The notes beneath the pieces are model-generated. The model searched no databases. It was not told where the DNA came from and was given only the letters and a program-made list of their open reading frames with translations. 64,000 nt of DNA from Sporosarcina sp. FSL W8-0480. Its GTDB lineage: Bacteria; Bacillota; Bacilli; Bacillales_A; Planococcaceae. The position numbers were made by a program, and so were the translations under genes. The stretch covers positions 2,735,501-2,799,500 of the forward strand of contig NZ_CP150166.1 in NCBI RefSeq assembly GCF_037963765.1, written 5' to 3'. Numbering within the stretch: position 1 is the first letter of the stretch; every line of letters starts with the position of its first letter. This document shows, one piece after another, positions 44,413-54,257 of this stretch.

Positions 44413-45225
44413 ATGAAACCGCATTTAATCGTCCTTGACTTGGACGGGACATTGCTAACCGACGAAAAAGTCATATCGGAGAAAACAGCAAATACACTCA
44501 AACAAGCAGAAGAACAAGGCCACCAAATAATGATTGCAACAGGACGTCCATATCGCGCAAGTGCAATGTACTACCGCCAACTTGGACTAAAAACGCCAAT
44601 CGTCAACTTCAACGGCGCTTTCGTCCACCATCCGACCGACCGCTCTTGGAAAACAATCCATGAAACAATTTCACTTCCGGTCGTAAAAGACGTAGTCGAT
44701 GCAATGCAAGATTTCCGACTTCAAAATATAGTCGCCGAAGTAATGGATGATGTGTACTTGCAGTATCACGACACAAAACTATTGGACATCTTCGGTCTTG
44801 GCAATCCAATCATTAAGGAAGGCGATATCAGAACAATGTTGGAAGTCGATCCGACGAGTTTGCTTATCCAAGCTGAACCTGATTCTGTCGACCCGATACG
44901 GAGACATCTTGCTGAAGTACATGCCGAGGTGATTGATCATAGAAACTGGGGAGCTCCTTTTGATGTCATTGAAATCGTCCGTCATGGGTTGAATAAAGCC
45001 GTCGGCATCTCACATGTTTCCAAGTGGCTCGATATTCCTCGCGAGCGAATTATCGCTTTCGGAGATGAAGACAATGATTTGGAAATGATCGACTTCGCCG
45101 GTGTCGGAGTTGCAATGGGCAATGGAATCGACCGGCTAAAATCCATCGCAGACGAAGTGACGCTTACAAATAACGAAGACGGTATCGCGGAAGTATTGAA
45201 AGAACGGTTGTTATTAATAAAATAA
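44413..45225 (+). CDS. yitU: HAD-family phosphatase (Cof type) YitU
   Basis: 270 residues. HAD motifs: I LDLDGTLLT (about 8-16), II ATGRPYRA, III a Lys region in LNKAVGISHVSKWL, IV GDEDNDLEM. The Cof-type C2 cap between motifs II and III is present. In B. subtilis YitU removes phosphate from 5-amino-6-(5-phosphoribitylamino)uracil, a step of riboflavin synthesis; the same activity is likely but not proven here. AAAGGGGG lies before the ATG. It is followed by the DegV gene after 28 bases. Confidence 0.9.
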   Translation: MKPHLIVLDLDGTLLTDEKVISEKTANTLKQAEEQGHQIMIATGRPYRASAMYYRQLGLKTPIVNFNGAFVHHPTDRSWKTIHETISLPVVKDVVDAMQDFRLQNIVAEVMDDVYLQYHDTKLLDIFGLGNPIIKEGDIRTMLEVDPTSLLIQAEPDSVDPIRRHLAEVHAEVIDHRNWGAPFDVIEIVRHGLNKAVGISHVSKWLDIPRERIIAFGDEDNDLEMIDFAGVGVAMGNGIDRLKSIADEVTLTNNEDGIAEVLKERLLLIK

Positions 45226-45253
45226 TATATAAAAGAATGTGAGGGGTCCCCTA

Positions 45254-46105
45254 ATGAGAATTTTTGCGGATAGCGGTTCAGATTTACCAAAGTCATTTTT
45301 TGATGAAAATGATGTAACATTGATCCCACTAAGTGTTTTAATCGATGACAAGGAATACGACGATGTCATTGAAATCGACTCGAAAGAGGTTTTCGATGCA
45401 ATTCGCAATGGAAAACATCCAAAAACATCCCAGGCATCTCCGGAATCTCTTCTTTCCCTTTGGAAGGAGCTTGCGGAATCTGGCGAGGAAGGATTATACA
45501 TCGCATTCTCCTCGGAACTTTCTGGTACGTACAACACTGCCGTCATGATGAAAGACCAAGTGAAGGAAGGGAATCCGAACTTTAACTTAGTCATCATTGA
45601 CTGTCGTTGTGCTTCTCTTGGATACGGCCTCTTAGTGAAGGAGGCAGTCCGCTTACGTGATTCGGGTGATGATGTCCGGACAATCGAGCGGAAAATCCGT
45701 AATATGGCCGCCAATATGGAGCATCTTTTCACTGTGGAAGACCTTGATTATTTGGCTAAAGGCGGTCGAGTTTCCAAAGCAAGTGCATTCATCGGAGGCT
45801 TATTGAACATCAAACCTTTGTTGCATGTCGAAAGCGGCAAGCTTGTACCAATCGAGAAACACCGTGGCCGCAAAAAAGTGTTCCGCCGTATTATCGATTT
45901 AATGGAGGAACGAGGAAGTGAATTGTCCGAACAGACCATTGCAATCAGTCACGGGGATGATGAAGCTGCAGCAAAAGAAGTGAAGGCGATGATTGAAGAG
46001 AAGTTCAAGCCAAAAAATGTGGAAGTCCATATGATTGGTTCCGTTATCGGATCACATGCCGGACCAGGGACAATCGCAATTTTCTTTTTGAATAAATTAA
46101 ATTAA
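45254..46105 (+). CDS. yitS: DegV family fatty-acid binding protein (YitS)
   Basis: 283 residues. DegV fold with VTLIPLSVLIDDKEYDD, KTSQASPESLLSLW, YIAFSSELSGTYNTAVM and a C-terminal SVIGSHAGPGTIAIFF. DegV/FakB proteins bind a fatty acid and present it to the kinase FakA; YitS is one such paralogue, so a FakB-like role is inferred. ATG at 45254 has GAGGGG 8 bases upstream and is preferred to the GTG at 45239. Shares a terminator at 46117-46168. Confidence 0.9.
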   Translation: MRIFADSGSDLPKSFFDENDVTLIPLSVLIDDKEYDDVIEIDSKEVFDAIRNGKHPKTSQASPESLLSLWKELAESGEEGLYIAFSSELSGTYNTAVMMKDQVKEGNPNFNLVIIDCRCASLGYGLLVKEAVRLRDSGDDVRTIERKIRNMAANMEHLFTVEDLDYLAKGGRVSKASAFIGGLLNIKPLLHVESGKLVPIEKHRGRKKVFRRIIDLMEERGSELSEQTIAISHGDDEAAAKEVKAMIEEKFKPKNVEVHMIGSVIGSHAGPGTIAIFFLNKLN

Positions 46106-46116
46106 TGTCTAACTAA

Positions 46117-46168
46117 TAAAATGCCTTTTCAAACACGGTTTCGTCCGTGTCATGAAAAGGCATTTTGT
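46117..46168. terminator. bidirectional terminator between yitS and the GH13-like gene
   Basis: AAAATGCCTTTTC and GAAAAGGCATTTT pair perfectly around an inner stem CACGG / CCGTG. Confidence 0.92.
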
Positions 46169-46177
46169 ATGAATTGA

Positions 46178-47629
46178 TCAAGCTTTTTTACTTTCAGATT
46201 TTCTTCGTTCTCTTCCTTTTTTTATAACAAGGAATAGGAATCCAAGGAAAATCACATAAACAAGAATCGATGCGATCAAGTATGGAGTATTGAATCCTTT
46301 ATCATCATCAGCGATATACACTTCCGCAATTTCCCTATCTAAGACGACCCGGAATACACCATCATCCGATTCACGGATCAGGTCACCATCTAAGAGACCG
46401 CGCAACTTTTTATTTTCGCCAATCTTTTCAATCGGAATTTCAACGTTGACTGTTTGAGACGTATTGTTAACAGCGATAAGCCATGTCTCGTCCTTGGAAG
46501 AACGTTTGTAAACGATGAATCCATCTTCGTTATGAAGCATTTCAAATTCACCATTACGAAGTGTATCCGATTTATTACGCAATAGGTTCAAGTTTCCGAT
46601 CAATTCCTTGAACTCCATATCCGTCTTAAAGTTGAATAACGGATGGCTTTCAGGTGCTTCTTTTCCGTTGACCGCGATTTCAGTTCCATACGTCATAAGC
46701 GGAACGCCCGGAAGCGTGAAGAGTGCTGTTGCAGCAACCTTCCATCGGGTCGGCGGGAACATGCGTAATTCCACCATATCGTATGTGAGACGTGGTCCAG
46801 TCAAATCATCCAATTGTATCAATCGAGTTTCGTCATTGTCTTTGAAAACTTCCATATTCGATGAATCCGGATTAATCGTCATGAATGTTTCACGAAGGAT
46901 ATCCATCTTGGATACACTTGGAGTGGAATCGAAATGAGCACTACTTTCCTCATTCGTTAATACATATGAACCTTCTTGAGCACCGTGGATAGCGTCAATC
47001 ATTTCATTCAAATAAGCATCTTCAAATCCATCCAATTGAGTAAGACGAATACCGTCTAAATCATATGTTGTAACAAAATCGACTACAGCCTTGATCAAGC
47101 TTTCCCGAACTATTGGATCGGCAGTATTCCAATCGACTGTACCATCCGCGGAATGCGTGAATTTATACGTACGGTCTTTCGTCCACTCATGATCGGCACC
47201 CACTTTTCCTAATGGAAAATCCGCAATCACTTTCATCTTCTGTTTATGGATTTCCTTCACTAAATCTTTAAGTTCATCATCCGTTCCGAAATGCGGATCC
47301 AATTCGGAGTAGGACAATGCACGTTTTCCATCATAGGACTCGGACTTAAAAACCGGCCCGATGGAAATCATCGTGAAGCCCATTTCCATGATATGCTGCA
47401 ATCGGGAATGGATGCCGACAAAATCCCCACCATGGAATGCATAGTCATCATGAATATCGGCATCCAAATCATTCTTGCGATCACCGTTGTTATAGCGGTC
47501 GACCAATAGATCATATATGCTTTCATCGGCAATGCCTGTATCTACTTTGGCTGAAGCATTTGCCGGCGAAACCGTTGAGATAAATAATAAAAAGCATGCA
47601 ACAAAGCCAGTAAAACGTTTCATTTTCAC
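46178..47629 (-). CDS. membrane-anchored GH13 (alpha-amylase) family protein with degenerate catalytic motifs
   Basis: 483 residues: signal peptide (about 1-26), GH13 barrel (about 35-390), C-terminal membrane helix TPYLIASILVYVIFLGFLFLVI plus basic tail KKGRERRKSESKKA. GH13 layout is clear (HGGDFVGIHSRLQHIMEMGF, IVRESLIKAVVDFVTTYDLDGIRL). Region I reads DFPLGKVG instead of D-x-x-x-NH; region II has Thr 196 (IRLTQLDGF) instead of the nucleophile Asp; region III keeps Glu in NEES; region IV reads DNDET instead of NHD. So a hydrolytic role is unlikely; a sugar-binding or cell-surface role is inferred. GTG 47629 has GGGAGG 8 bases before it. Confidence 0.85.
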   Translation of the reverse strand: MKMKRFTGFVACFLLFISTVSPANASAKVDTGIADESIYDLLVDRYNNGDRKNDLDADIHDDYAFHGGDFVGIHSRLQHIMEMGFTMISIGPVFKSESYDGKRALSYSELDPHFGTDDELKDLVKEIHKQKMKVIADFPLGKVGADHEWTKDRTYKFTHSADGTVDWNTADPIVRESLIKAVVDFVTTYDLDGIRLTQLDGFEDAYLNEMIDAIHGAQEGSYVLTNEESSAHFDSTPSVSKMDILRETFMTINPDSSNMEVFKDNDETRLIQLDDLTGPRLTYDMVELRMFPPTRWKVAATALFTLPGVPLMTYGTEIAVNGKEAPESHPLFNFKTDMEFKELIGNLNLLRNKSDTLRNGEFEMLHNEDGFIVYKRSSKDETWLIAVNNTSQTVNVEIPIEKIGENKKLRGLLDGDLIRESDDGVFRVVLDREIAEVYIADDDKGFNTPYLIASILVYVIFLGFLFLVIKKGRERRKSESKKA

Positions 47630-47773
47630 AAAAAAAGCCTCCCTACCGAGCTATCTGTAGCCATTTTATCAAAACAGAACGCTCCTCGCCATGTAATGGA
47701 ATAAAAATTGAAATGCTGGGCGGAAAATGAGTCTAATTTGTGAATGGGTTAGATAGAGTTGCGGGAGACCTGG

Positions 47774-47824
47774 CGATTTATCACGGAAACCGCTCGTTTA
47801 TCTCGGAAACCGCTCGTTTGCGAG
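47774..47824. repeat. short tandem repeat, about 2.5 units of 20 bp (CCGCTCGTTTATCTCGGAAA)
   Basis: ATCACGGAAACCGCTCGTTT is followed by ATCTCGGAAACCGCTCGTTT and a partial unit. The CCGCTCGTTTA core equals the end units of the 29-kb array. Confidence 0.75.
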
Positions 47825-47851
47825 CAAATTTCCCCATTACACCTACACCAA

Positions 47852-47885
47852 AAGAAAACCTCCGGCATCAATTACCGGAGGTTCA
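47852..47885 (-). terminator. terminator of yisL
   Basis: Minus strand AACCTCCGG-TAATTGATG-CCGGAGGTT followed by TTCTTTT. Confidence 0.88.
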
Positions 47886-47902
47886 AACTTTTCATATTAA
47901 GA

Positions 47903-48277
47903 TTAAAAGAATTCAAAGCCCATCGGCAATTTGAAGCCGAAGAACATTGTCGCAAAAAAGAAAACGAAAAACAAGATCCAGAACATTGTTACTGGCTTTC
48001 CTTTCGTAGAACGAACCAATACCATTTCCATCATCCCGATTGTCAGTAAACCAAGAAGGAATTTGATACCGTATTCAGCACCTCTGCCGTAGTCCATTCC
48101 TTTGATGAAAAGCGCTACGCCTGAAATAAGGATTAGTACATAGAATAGGCGTGCGATCATATGCGTAATTTTCTTGCCTTTTGTCCCGTTAGCCATTACA
48201 GCTGCAACTAAAAAAACGATTACACCAACGACCCATGTAAAAATATGAAAATGGGTTGTATCCGACAAAAATCCCAA
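47903..48277 (-). CDS. yisL: YisL-family (DUF1516) membrane protein
   Basis: 124 residues with four membrane helices and the YisL pattern THFHIFTWVVGVIVFLVAAVM, KITHMIARLFYVLILISGVALF, GIKFLLGLLTIGMMEMVLVR and a C-terminal FGFKLPMGFEFF. Function unknown. I use the TTG at 48277, spaced 6 bases after GAGGTG; the GTG at 48286 is part of that ribosome site. It follows yisK by about 70 bases on the same strand, as in B. subtilis. Confidence 0.88.
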   Translation of the reverse strand: MGFLSDTTHFHIFTWVVGVIVFLVAAVMANGTKGKKITHMIARLFYVLILISGVALFIKGMDYGRGAEYGIKFLLGLLTIGMMEMVLVRSTKGKPVTMFWILFFVFFFATMFFGFKLPMGFEFF

Positions 48278-48348
48278 ACTGTTCACCTCATCTATTATAA
48301 TTCCTATTTATCCTATCATAGAAAGGCTTTCCAATATAGAAAAAAGGT

Positions 48349-49248
48349 TTACACGAAACGATTTACAAGCGTACCGATTCCCTCGATGGAAATCTTCACG
48401 GTATCTCCCGCCTTTAGATATTTCGGTGGGTTCATTCCCTTACCTACCCCTGCTGGTGTTCCAGTAAGAATGACATCGCCCGGCTCAAGCGTGACGAATT
48501 TCGAGATTTCAGCAATCAACTCATCTATTTTAAAAATCATATCAGCTGTATTCCCATTTTGGCGCACTTCACCATTCACCTTTGTTGCAATCGAAAGCTG
48601 ATGCGGATTCGGAATTTCATCCTTCGTCACGATATACGGCCCCATCGGACAAGTCCCGTCCAAGCTTTTCCCAAGGAAGAACTGTTTATGGGCGTATTGG
48701 ATATCTCGTGCAGACACGTCGTTTGCAATGGTATAGCCGAAAACATGGTCATAGGCAAGTTGTTTAGGGATTTTACTTCCTTTCTTACCGATTACAACAG
48801 CCAATTCCCCTTCATAATCCATGTTCTCCGTAAGATCGGCGTGTATTGGAAGATCCTGTTCGTCAGCAGCAATCGTAGTCGGTGATTTTGTAAAAATCAT
48901 CAGTTTTTCAGGTGGTGTATCCGCGCCCATTTCCGCCGCATGTTCAGCGTAGTTCCTACCGACACAAAGTACATTTTTCGGCGTCCTTGGTATCGGAGAA
49001 AGCCACTCGATATCCGTAAAAGCATGTTTGAATTGTTCCGGATTTTCACTGTTTCGAGCCTGTTCGGCAAGTTTCCTTACCTTTTCAACAAACTCCAAAC
49101 CTCCTGCGATTCCCTCGATGATAGTTGAAGGGAAATCCTTTTCACCGAATGCCTCGGCAATTGATTTCACATCCCAGACCGCTTCCTCTTTTTTCACTTT
49201 CGGACCGAATAATGTTTTCCCTTCAAACCGGAACGATAAAAGTTTCAT
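48349..49248 (-). CDS. yisK: fumarylacetoacetate hydrolase-family protein YisK
   Basis: 299 residues, FAH fold. Conserved elements are VLCVGRNYAEHAAEMG, the metal-binding NMDYEGELAVVIGKKG and SARDIQYAHKQFFLGKSLDGTCPMGP, with GDVILTGTPAGVG near the C terminus. YisK of B. subtilis decarboxylates oxaloacetate and interacts with the cell-shape protein Mbl; a similar role is likely here. The ATG at 49248 follows AGGAAGG at 12 bases; an upstream ATG abuts that site. The C-terminal ~60 residues are the least conserved part. Confidence 0.9.
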   Translation of the reverse strand: MKLLSFRFEGKTLFGPKVKKEEAVWDVKSIAEAFGEKDFPSTIIEGIAGGLEFVEKVRKLAEQARNSENPEQFKHAFTDIEWLSPIPRTPKNVLCVGRNYAEHAAEMGADTPPEKLMIFTKSPTTIAADEQDLPIHADLTENMDYEGELAVVIGKKGSKIPKQLAYDHVFGYTIANDVSARDIQYAHKQFFLGKSLDGTCPMGPYIVTKDEIPNPHQLSIATKVNGEVRQNGNTADMIFKIDELIAEISKFVTLEPGDVILTGTPAGVGKGMNPPKYLKAGDTVKISIEGIGTLVNRFV

Positions 49249-49377
49249 GTACAAGCCCATCCTTCCTCATATTTTGGATAAAACCTATGTTTAGTCAACC
49301 ATATACAAGCATCTTCGCCCATATATCCAATAATTCTACAAAACCTTCCCGTTCTCCTCTTTTTTCTTCCTATTTCT

Positions 49378-50535
49378 TCAAGAGATATCTTTGCCGTATG
49401 TCCCTTTGCGCCATAGCCACTCAAACGGACCCATTCTGAACTTCATCAGCCATAGTTCCGCAAAAATTACTTGAATGACAAAGATGCCAATCGCAATCAT
49501 AGTTCCAGTCTGTATATCCACTTTTCCGTATAGACCGAATCCGTAACTGTAAAATATAAGTGTCGCGACAACAGATTGCATCAGGTACGTCGTCAACGAC
49601 ATTCTACCCGCTTTTGAAACCGGTCGGAAGATGTTCATGAAAATAGGTAATTGGCATAAAAGGATAATGACGCCTGCATAGCCGATCGCCAATATTGGAC
49701 CTCCAATTAGTTGTTGGATCAACGTATTGTAGTATGTGTGGGTGTCCATATATGGCCATGATTTAATGAAAAACCCAATTGTCAGGCTTAATAGAGTAAC
49801 GAGGGCAATTCGCCCTTTCCATTCTGAAGCTCGTTCAAATAACTTCATCTTGGAGAAGGCGGCCCCTATCATAAGAAGCGGGAGAATCATGAAAACTCCT
49901 GTAAATGTGCCGGTCATTCCGAACAGTAACCATTCAGTAAACCTGAATGCAAGCACTTCACCATATGTCCCATGTCCGTACGCGGTAATTGCCAATTCAA
50001 TTTGCTGGATATCCGCGAAACCTTCCATCAGCTGATTGGGATTAACTTTAGTTATGAAATAGATGATACCAATCAGTAGCAACGAAGGGATCAAATAGAC
50101 TATTGCTGCAATCCATAAAATCCACTTTTTTGGTATTCTAACGGCCGCAATCATGATGAACCCCATTATGGCGTACGTAAATAGTACATCTCCCGACCAA
50201 ACGAATATGGCATGAACGATACCGAAAGCCAATAGTATGGCAAGCCGTCTCGCCATCATCGAAGCATAATTCGCGCCGCTTGCCTTCTCATATTGCATAT
50301 TCAGTCCATAGCCGAATAGCATCGCGAATATCGGGTAAAAACTTGCCTCTACAAAAATATTGATTAACTTGAAAGACTCATAATCACCCGGTGTCCCGAA
50401 ATAGGTTGGCGGATCAATATAAAAATAGGGTGAATGGAAAGTTAACATGTTCGCTAGTAGAATTCCAAGGAGCGCAAAGCCCCTCAGCATATCCAATGAA
50501 TCTATTCTATTGCCAATTGTTGGTGATACTTTCAA
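49378..50535 (-). CDS. DUF418 domain membrane protein (YeiB-like)
   Basis: 385 residues, about ten membrane helices. The opening NRIDSLDMLRGFALLGILLANM and the C-terminal DUF418 stretch (SKAGRMSLTTYLMQSVVATLIFYSYGFGLYG) place it in the YeiB/DUF418 family of acyltransferase-like membrane proteins of unknown role. It begins at TTG 50535 in the overlap TTGA with the addA stop, with AGGAGG 7 bases upstream, so it is translationally coupled to addA. A physical link to AddAB is not expected from the families. Confidence 0.85.
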   Translation of the reverse strand: MKVSPTIGNRIDSLDMLRGFALLGILLANMLTFHSPYFYIDPPTYFGTPGDYESFKLINIFVEASFYPIFAMLFGYGLNMQYEKASGANYASMMARRLAILLAFGIVHAIFVWSGDVLFTYAIMGFIMIAAVRIPKKWILWIAAIVYLIPSLLLIGIIYFITKVNPNQLMEGFADIQQIELAITAYGHGTYGEVLAFRFTEWLLFGMTGTFTGVFMILPLLMIGAAFSKMKLFERASEWKGRIALVTLLSLTIGFFIKSWPYMDTHTYYNTLIQQLIGGPILAIGYAGVIILLCQLPIFMNIFRPVSKAGRMSLTTYLMQSVVATLIFYSYGFGLYGKVDIQTGTMIAIGIFVIQVIFAELWLMKFRMGPFEWLWRKGTYGKDIS

Positions 50536-53500
50536 ACGGATTCCTCCTGAATTTGCATAATCCTCTCCCCGTCAAACAAATAGAGGACCATTTCTTTTAT
50601 TTGTATTTTTGCAATCGACTCGACGGCCTTCTTATAAAGGCTTAACTGGATGCCATAGCGTTTCTGCATTTCATCAACAAGATCTACCTCATTCGTAAAG
50701 AGGCCTCGTATCCGGTCGGTCTTATAGTCTAATAACACCCAACCATCCTCTTCTTTGAATAAGCAATCGGCAATCCCTTGTAAAATCTGATGATCGCCGT
50801 CTTTTCCATCGAAAGCATACGTAAATGGAACTTCCCTAAGAATACGATCCGATTGTGATAAACGTGTGAATATCGGAGATTCAAAAAACCGAAAGACCTT
50901 CTTCACATCTACCGCTTTCGCCTCGTCTTCGGTAAGTAATTGACGTGCCGTTAATTCGGTTATAAATCGTTCAATTTCTTGTAAGGAGTGGGATTTAGTC
51001 ATATCGATGTGCTGCATGATTGTATGCATGGCAGTACCGATTTCTGCACCAGACAATGCCCTAGATTGCATGAATGAAGGACGGGTATGCAAATACGGGG
51101 TACTCACTTCATCATCTCTAAAAGCAAAGAAATCATCGAATTCATCCTCCCGCTCAAGAAGCGAAACCCTCTTCAACTCACTAACCGTCTGCTTGGAGCG
51201 CTTCGAAACAGATGCCATATACGGGTAAACATAATCGAATCTCCGCTTTACTTCGGCAGACCAATACCCTTCTGAAGCTTCATCCATAGGAATCAGTCCC
51301 TCTGTTTCAGCAGTTTCCTCCGAATCGGCTTCGGTATCCACAAATGAAGAAACCGGATATGCGGAAATCTCCCATTTGGATGAATCAGGGGTCAAACTAC
51401 CGCCATACATAACACCAAACTTCTCGAAATCCGAATGTCTTGCAATCGCAGGTCCGATCCAATCCAAATAGCCATTTGCACGAGATCTCGTGTATTCCGG
51501 CAGCATAGCGCCAGATTCCAACAACTGTGCATCCTGCCATTTGCCGATTCTTCTTTCAATATCCTTTACAGATGCAATAATCTCGAGATGCTCTTTCGCC
51601 CTCGTCATCGCTACGTAAAGAACTCGCATCTCCTCCGCACGCATCTCAAGCTCCTTTTTCTCTTTCATAGCAAGGAAAGGCAAAGATGTATACGTAATCC
51701 GAAGATCTGGATCAATCGCTTTTACAGCAAGACCGAAATGCTGGTCGAATAAATACGGTTCGTTGAAATCCATCTTATTGAACTGTCTACCTGCCCCAGC
51801 GATGAAAACATAAGGGAACTCAAGACCTTTCGATGAATGGATAGTCATAATGCGGACGACATCCTCCGTATCGCTGACAAAACGCGCTGCTCCAAGATCA
51901 TCTCCACGCTTCTGCATCCTGTCGATGAAACGCAAAAAGCGGAACAGTCCACGGAATGATGTCTTTTCGTAGTCAATTGCACGGTCATGCAGCGCCCTTA
52001 AGTTCGCTTGACGTTGCTTTCCGTTCGGCATCGCCCCTACCATTTCATAATAATGGGTATCCGAAAAAACTTGCCATATAAGATCGGATAGTGAACCCCG
52101 GCGCGCCTGATTTCGCCAGTCTTCGAACATAAGGAAAAAGCGTTGCAGTTTCTCCTGTGTTGCAGGAGCTATTCCCGCACCACCTGTTGCCATGAATAGC
52201 TTCAATGCCTCATAGAACGGCTTATTTTTAGCGGCAAGTCTGACTTGGGATAATTCGTTTTCCGTCATGCCGACAAATGGCGCACGTAGTACGGATGCAA
52301 GCGGGATATCTTGGTAAGGATTATCAATGACACGTAATGTATTGAGCATTATCATCACTTCAATTGCGTCAAAATAACCACGTGATAATTCGGCGTAAAT
52401 CGGTATGCCTGCAAGCTTAAACTCTTCCGCAATTTCGCCTGACCAGCTCATAGAACGCATTAGAATGACAATATCCCTGTATTCAAGAGGTCTGCGCTTT
52501 TCAGTGAATGCATCTGTCACTTCCGCACCACTTGCCATTAGATCTTTAATGCGTTTTATCATATACCGTGCTTCCACCTGCGAACTTTTCAGGCTTTGCC
52601 CAGTTAACTCCGTTGCCTCATTATCGATTTCCGCGTCGATTTCTTCCTCATCCTCATAAAGTAAGGTCAAAGCCGCCGCAGTTTCCTTTTCAGGATAACG
52701 TGCACCATATTTCAACGCAGCTGCATCGTCATAGTCAACTTCCCCGACACGTTTCCCCATTACTTGGGAGAAAATGAAGTTCGTTGCATCCAAGACTTCT
52801 TTACGGCTTCTGAAGTTTGCGTTCAAATCGATTTTCAATCCATTTTCGCCATCATTCGACGTAAACCGACCATATTTCCCAAGAAATAACCCTGGTTCCG
52901 CCAATCGGAAACGGTAAATCGACTGTTTCACATCTCCAACCATAAACAAATTCCCATCCGCTTCACTGCCTCGCTTCACCAATTGGATAATCGCCTCTTG
53001 CAGCAAGTTTACGTCCTGGTATTCATCAACAAGAACTTCCGCGAATCGATTTAAATAATCTGTCGCAATATCAGAAGGTACTAGTTCACCGTCTACTTCC
53101 TTCGCAAGAATTTGCAACGCGAAATGCTCCAAATCCGAGAAATCCACAAGTCCCCTGTCCAACTTGACTTGTCCATAGCGTTCTCCGAAATCTATGACCA
53201 ACCCGACGAGTGTATGCATCGCAGGAGCCATTAGACGTATTTCATCCAATAGACGTGCTGGCGTACGGGCAAAATAGGATTCTTTCAATGAATTTATAAT
53301 TTTCTTCACAGAATCCCTAATCGCTTTTGCTCGTTTTGCCAATTCCTCATCACATGTGTTTTTTCGGATTGTCCCCGCTTTGACCCACGTCAATGAACCG
53401 AAGAATGAATACGTTTCCTCCCATGTGCCCTCCTCGATTCGCCGCTTCGCCTCCCTTATCCATTGCAAATCAGCATCTGCGGTTGCGACAAGCGGCTCCG

Positions 53501-54257
53501 GACCTTCAGGCATCAGTGCAATGCGTTTCATATCTTCAGTCAATGCAATCGCTTCTTCGAGTGTATGACGGATTGCCGTCTTCAACGGACCTACAAAATC
53601 GAGTTCATCGATCGTTATATCTTCACCGATCTCATATTGCATCGGAATCATCCGTAGCCATCTTTCAGGAGAAGGATGAACCCTTGAATAATCATAGAGC
53701 TTATCGATTAAGGTCTCGATCGACTGATCATTGCGATCTGATGTGAAGCTGTCCGCGAGACGATACATCGCTTCGGGATTCTCTGCATTATATGCGTCTT
53801 CAAGTACATCCCCGATTGTATCATCGCGTAGCAACGCCGCTTCCGTGCTATCAGCGATACGAAAACCCGGATCTATATCAAGTAGATAGGCATACTGTTT
53901 AACAACATTGAGACAGAATGAGTGCAATGTGGATATCTGAGCTTTATTCAAAAGGTTCAATTGCCTGCGAAGATGGATTGAGTCCGGATTGACGGCAATC
54001 GCTTCCTCAAGGGCCTCAGCCATCCGGTGACGCATTTCAGCCGCAGCGGCATTCGTAAATGTGACGACAAGCAATTCATCGACATCAATTGGATTTGTCG
54101 TACTTAACACCTTTTCAATCATCCGTGTTATCAACACTTTCGTTTTCCCGGAACCGGCCGCAGCAGATACAAGAATATCCTTGCCAGTCGCCCAAATCGC
54201 CTTCCATTGCGCATCGGTAAACGTAACGTCAGCCGGTTTAACTGGAATGTCCATCAT
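50532..54257 (-). CDS. addA: ATP-dependent helicase/nuclease subunit A
   Basis: 1241 residues, UvrD-type helicase with C-terminal RecB nuclease. Walker A SAAAGSGKTKVL at about 32-43; UvrD motifs LLVVTFTNAAAAEM, LVDEYQDVNLLQEAIIQL, IMTIHSSKGLEFPYVFIAG and VAMTRAKEHLEI; the nuclease active site near the end contains VLLDYKTDR with the catalytic Asp-Lys and upstream EVPFTY. With AddB it resects double-strand breaks until it meets a Chi site. AddB ends 20 bases inside addA, so the two are translated together. AAAGGAAG lies before the ATG at 54257. Confidence 0.97.
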   Translation of the reverse strand: MMDIPVKPADVTFTDAQWKAIWATGKDILVSAAAGSGKTKVLITRMIEKVLSTTNPIDVDELLVVTFTNAAAAEMRHRMAEALEEAIAVNPDSIHLRRQLNLLNKAQISTLHSFCLNVVKQYAYLLDIDPGFRIADSTEAALLRDDTIGDVLEDAYNAENPEAMYRLADSFTSDRNDQSIETLIDKLYDYSRVHPSPERWLRMIPMQYEIGEDITIDELDFVGPLKTAIRHTLEEAIALTEDMKRIALMPEGPEPLVATADADLQWIREAKRRIEEGTWEETYSFFGSLTWVKAGTIRKNTCDEELAKRAKAIRDSVKKIINSLKESYFARTPARLLDEIRLMAPAMHTLVGLVIDFGERYGQVKLDRGLVDFSDLEHFALQILAKEVDGELVPSDIATDYLNRFAEVLVDEYQDVNLLQEAIIQLVKRGSEADGNLFMVGDVKQSIYRFRLAEPGLFLGKYGRFTSNDGENGLKIDLNANFRSRKEVLDATNFIFSQVMGKRVGEVDYDDAAALKYGARYPEKETAAALTLLYEDEEEIDAEIDNEATELTGQSLKSSQVEARYMIKRIKDLMASGAEVTDAFTEKRRPLEYRDIVILMRSMSWSGEIAEEFKLAGIPIYAELSRGYFDAIEVMIMLNTLRVIDNPYQDIPLASVLRAPFVGMTENELSQVRLAAKNKPFYEALKLFMATGGAGIAPATQEKLQRFFLMFEDWRNQARRGSLSDLIWQVFSDTHYYEMVGAMPNGKQRQANLRALHDRAIDYEKTSFRGLFRFLRFIDRMQKRGDDLGAARFVSDTEDVVRIMTIHSSKGLEFPYVFIAGAGRQFNKMDFNEPYLFDQHFGLAVKAIDPDLRITYTSLPFLAMKEKKELEMRAEEMRVLYVAMTRAKEHLEIIASVKDIERRIGKWQDAQLLESGAMLPEYTRSRANGYLDWIGPAIARHSDFEKFGVMYGGSLTPDSSKWEISAYPVSSFVDTEADSEETAETEGLIPMDEASEGYWSAEVKRRFDYVYPYMASVSKRSKQTVSELKRVSLLEREDEFDDFFAFRDDEVSTPYLHTRPSFMQSRALSGAEIGTAMHTIMQHIDMTKSHSLQEIERFITELTARQLLTEDEAKAVDVKKVFRFFESPIFTRLSQSDRILREVPFTYAFDGKDGDHQILQGIADCLFKEEDGWVLLDYKTDRIRGLFTNEVDLVDEMQKRYGIQLSLYKKAVESIAKIQIKEMVLYLFDGERIMQIQEESV

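Noticed and set aside
47291..47509. Plus-strand frame opposite the GH13-like gene
   Set aside because: Shadow of the minus-strand gene, no ribosome site.
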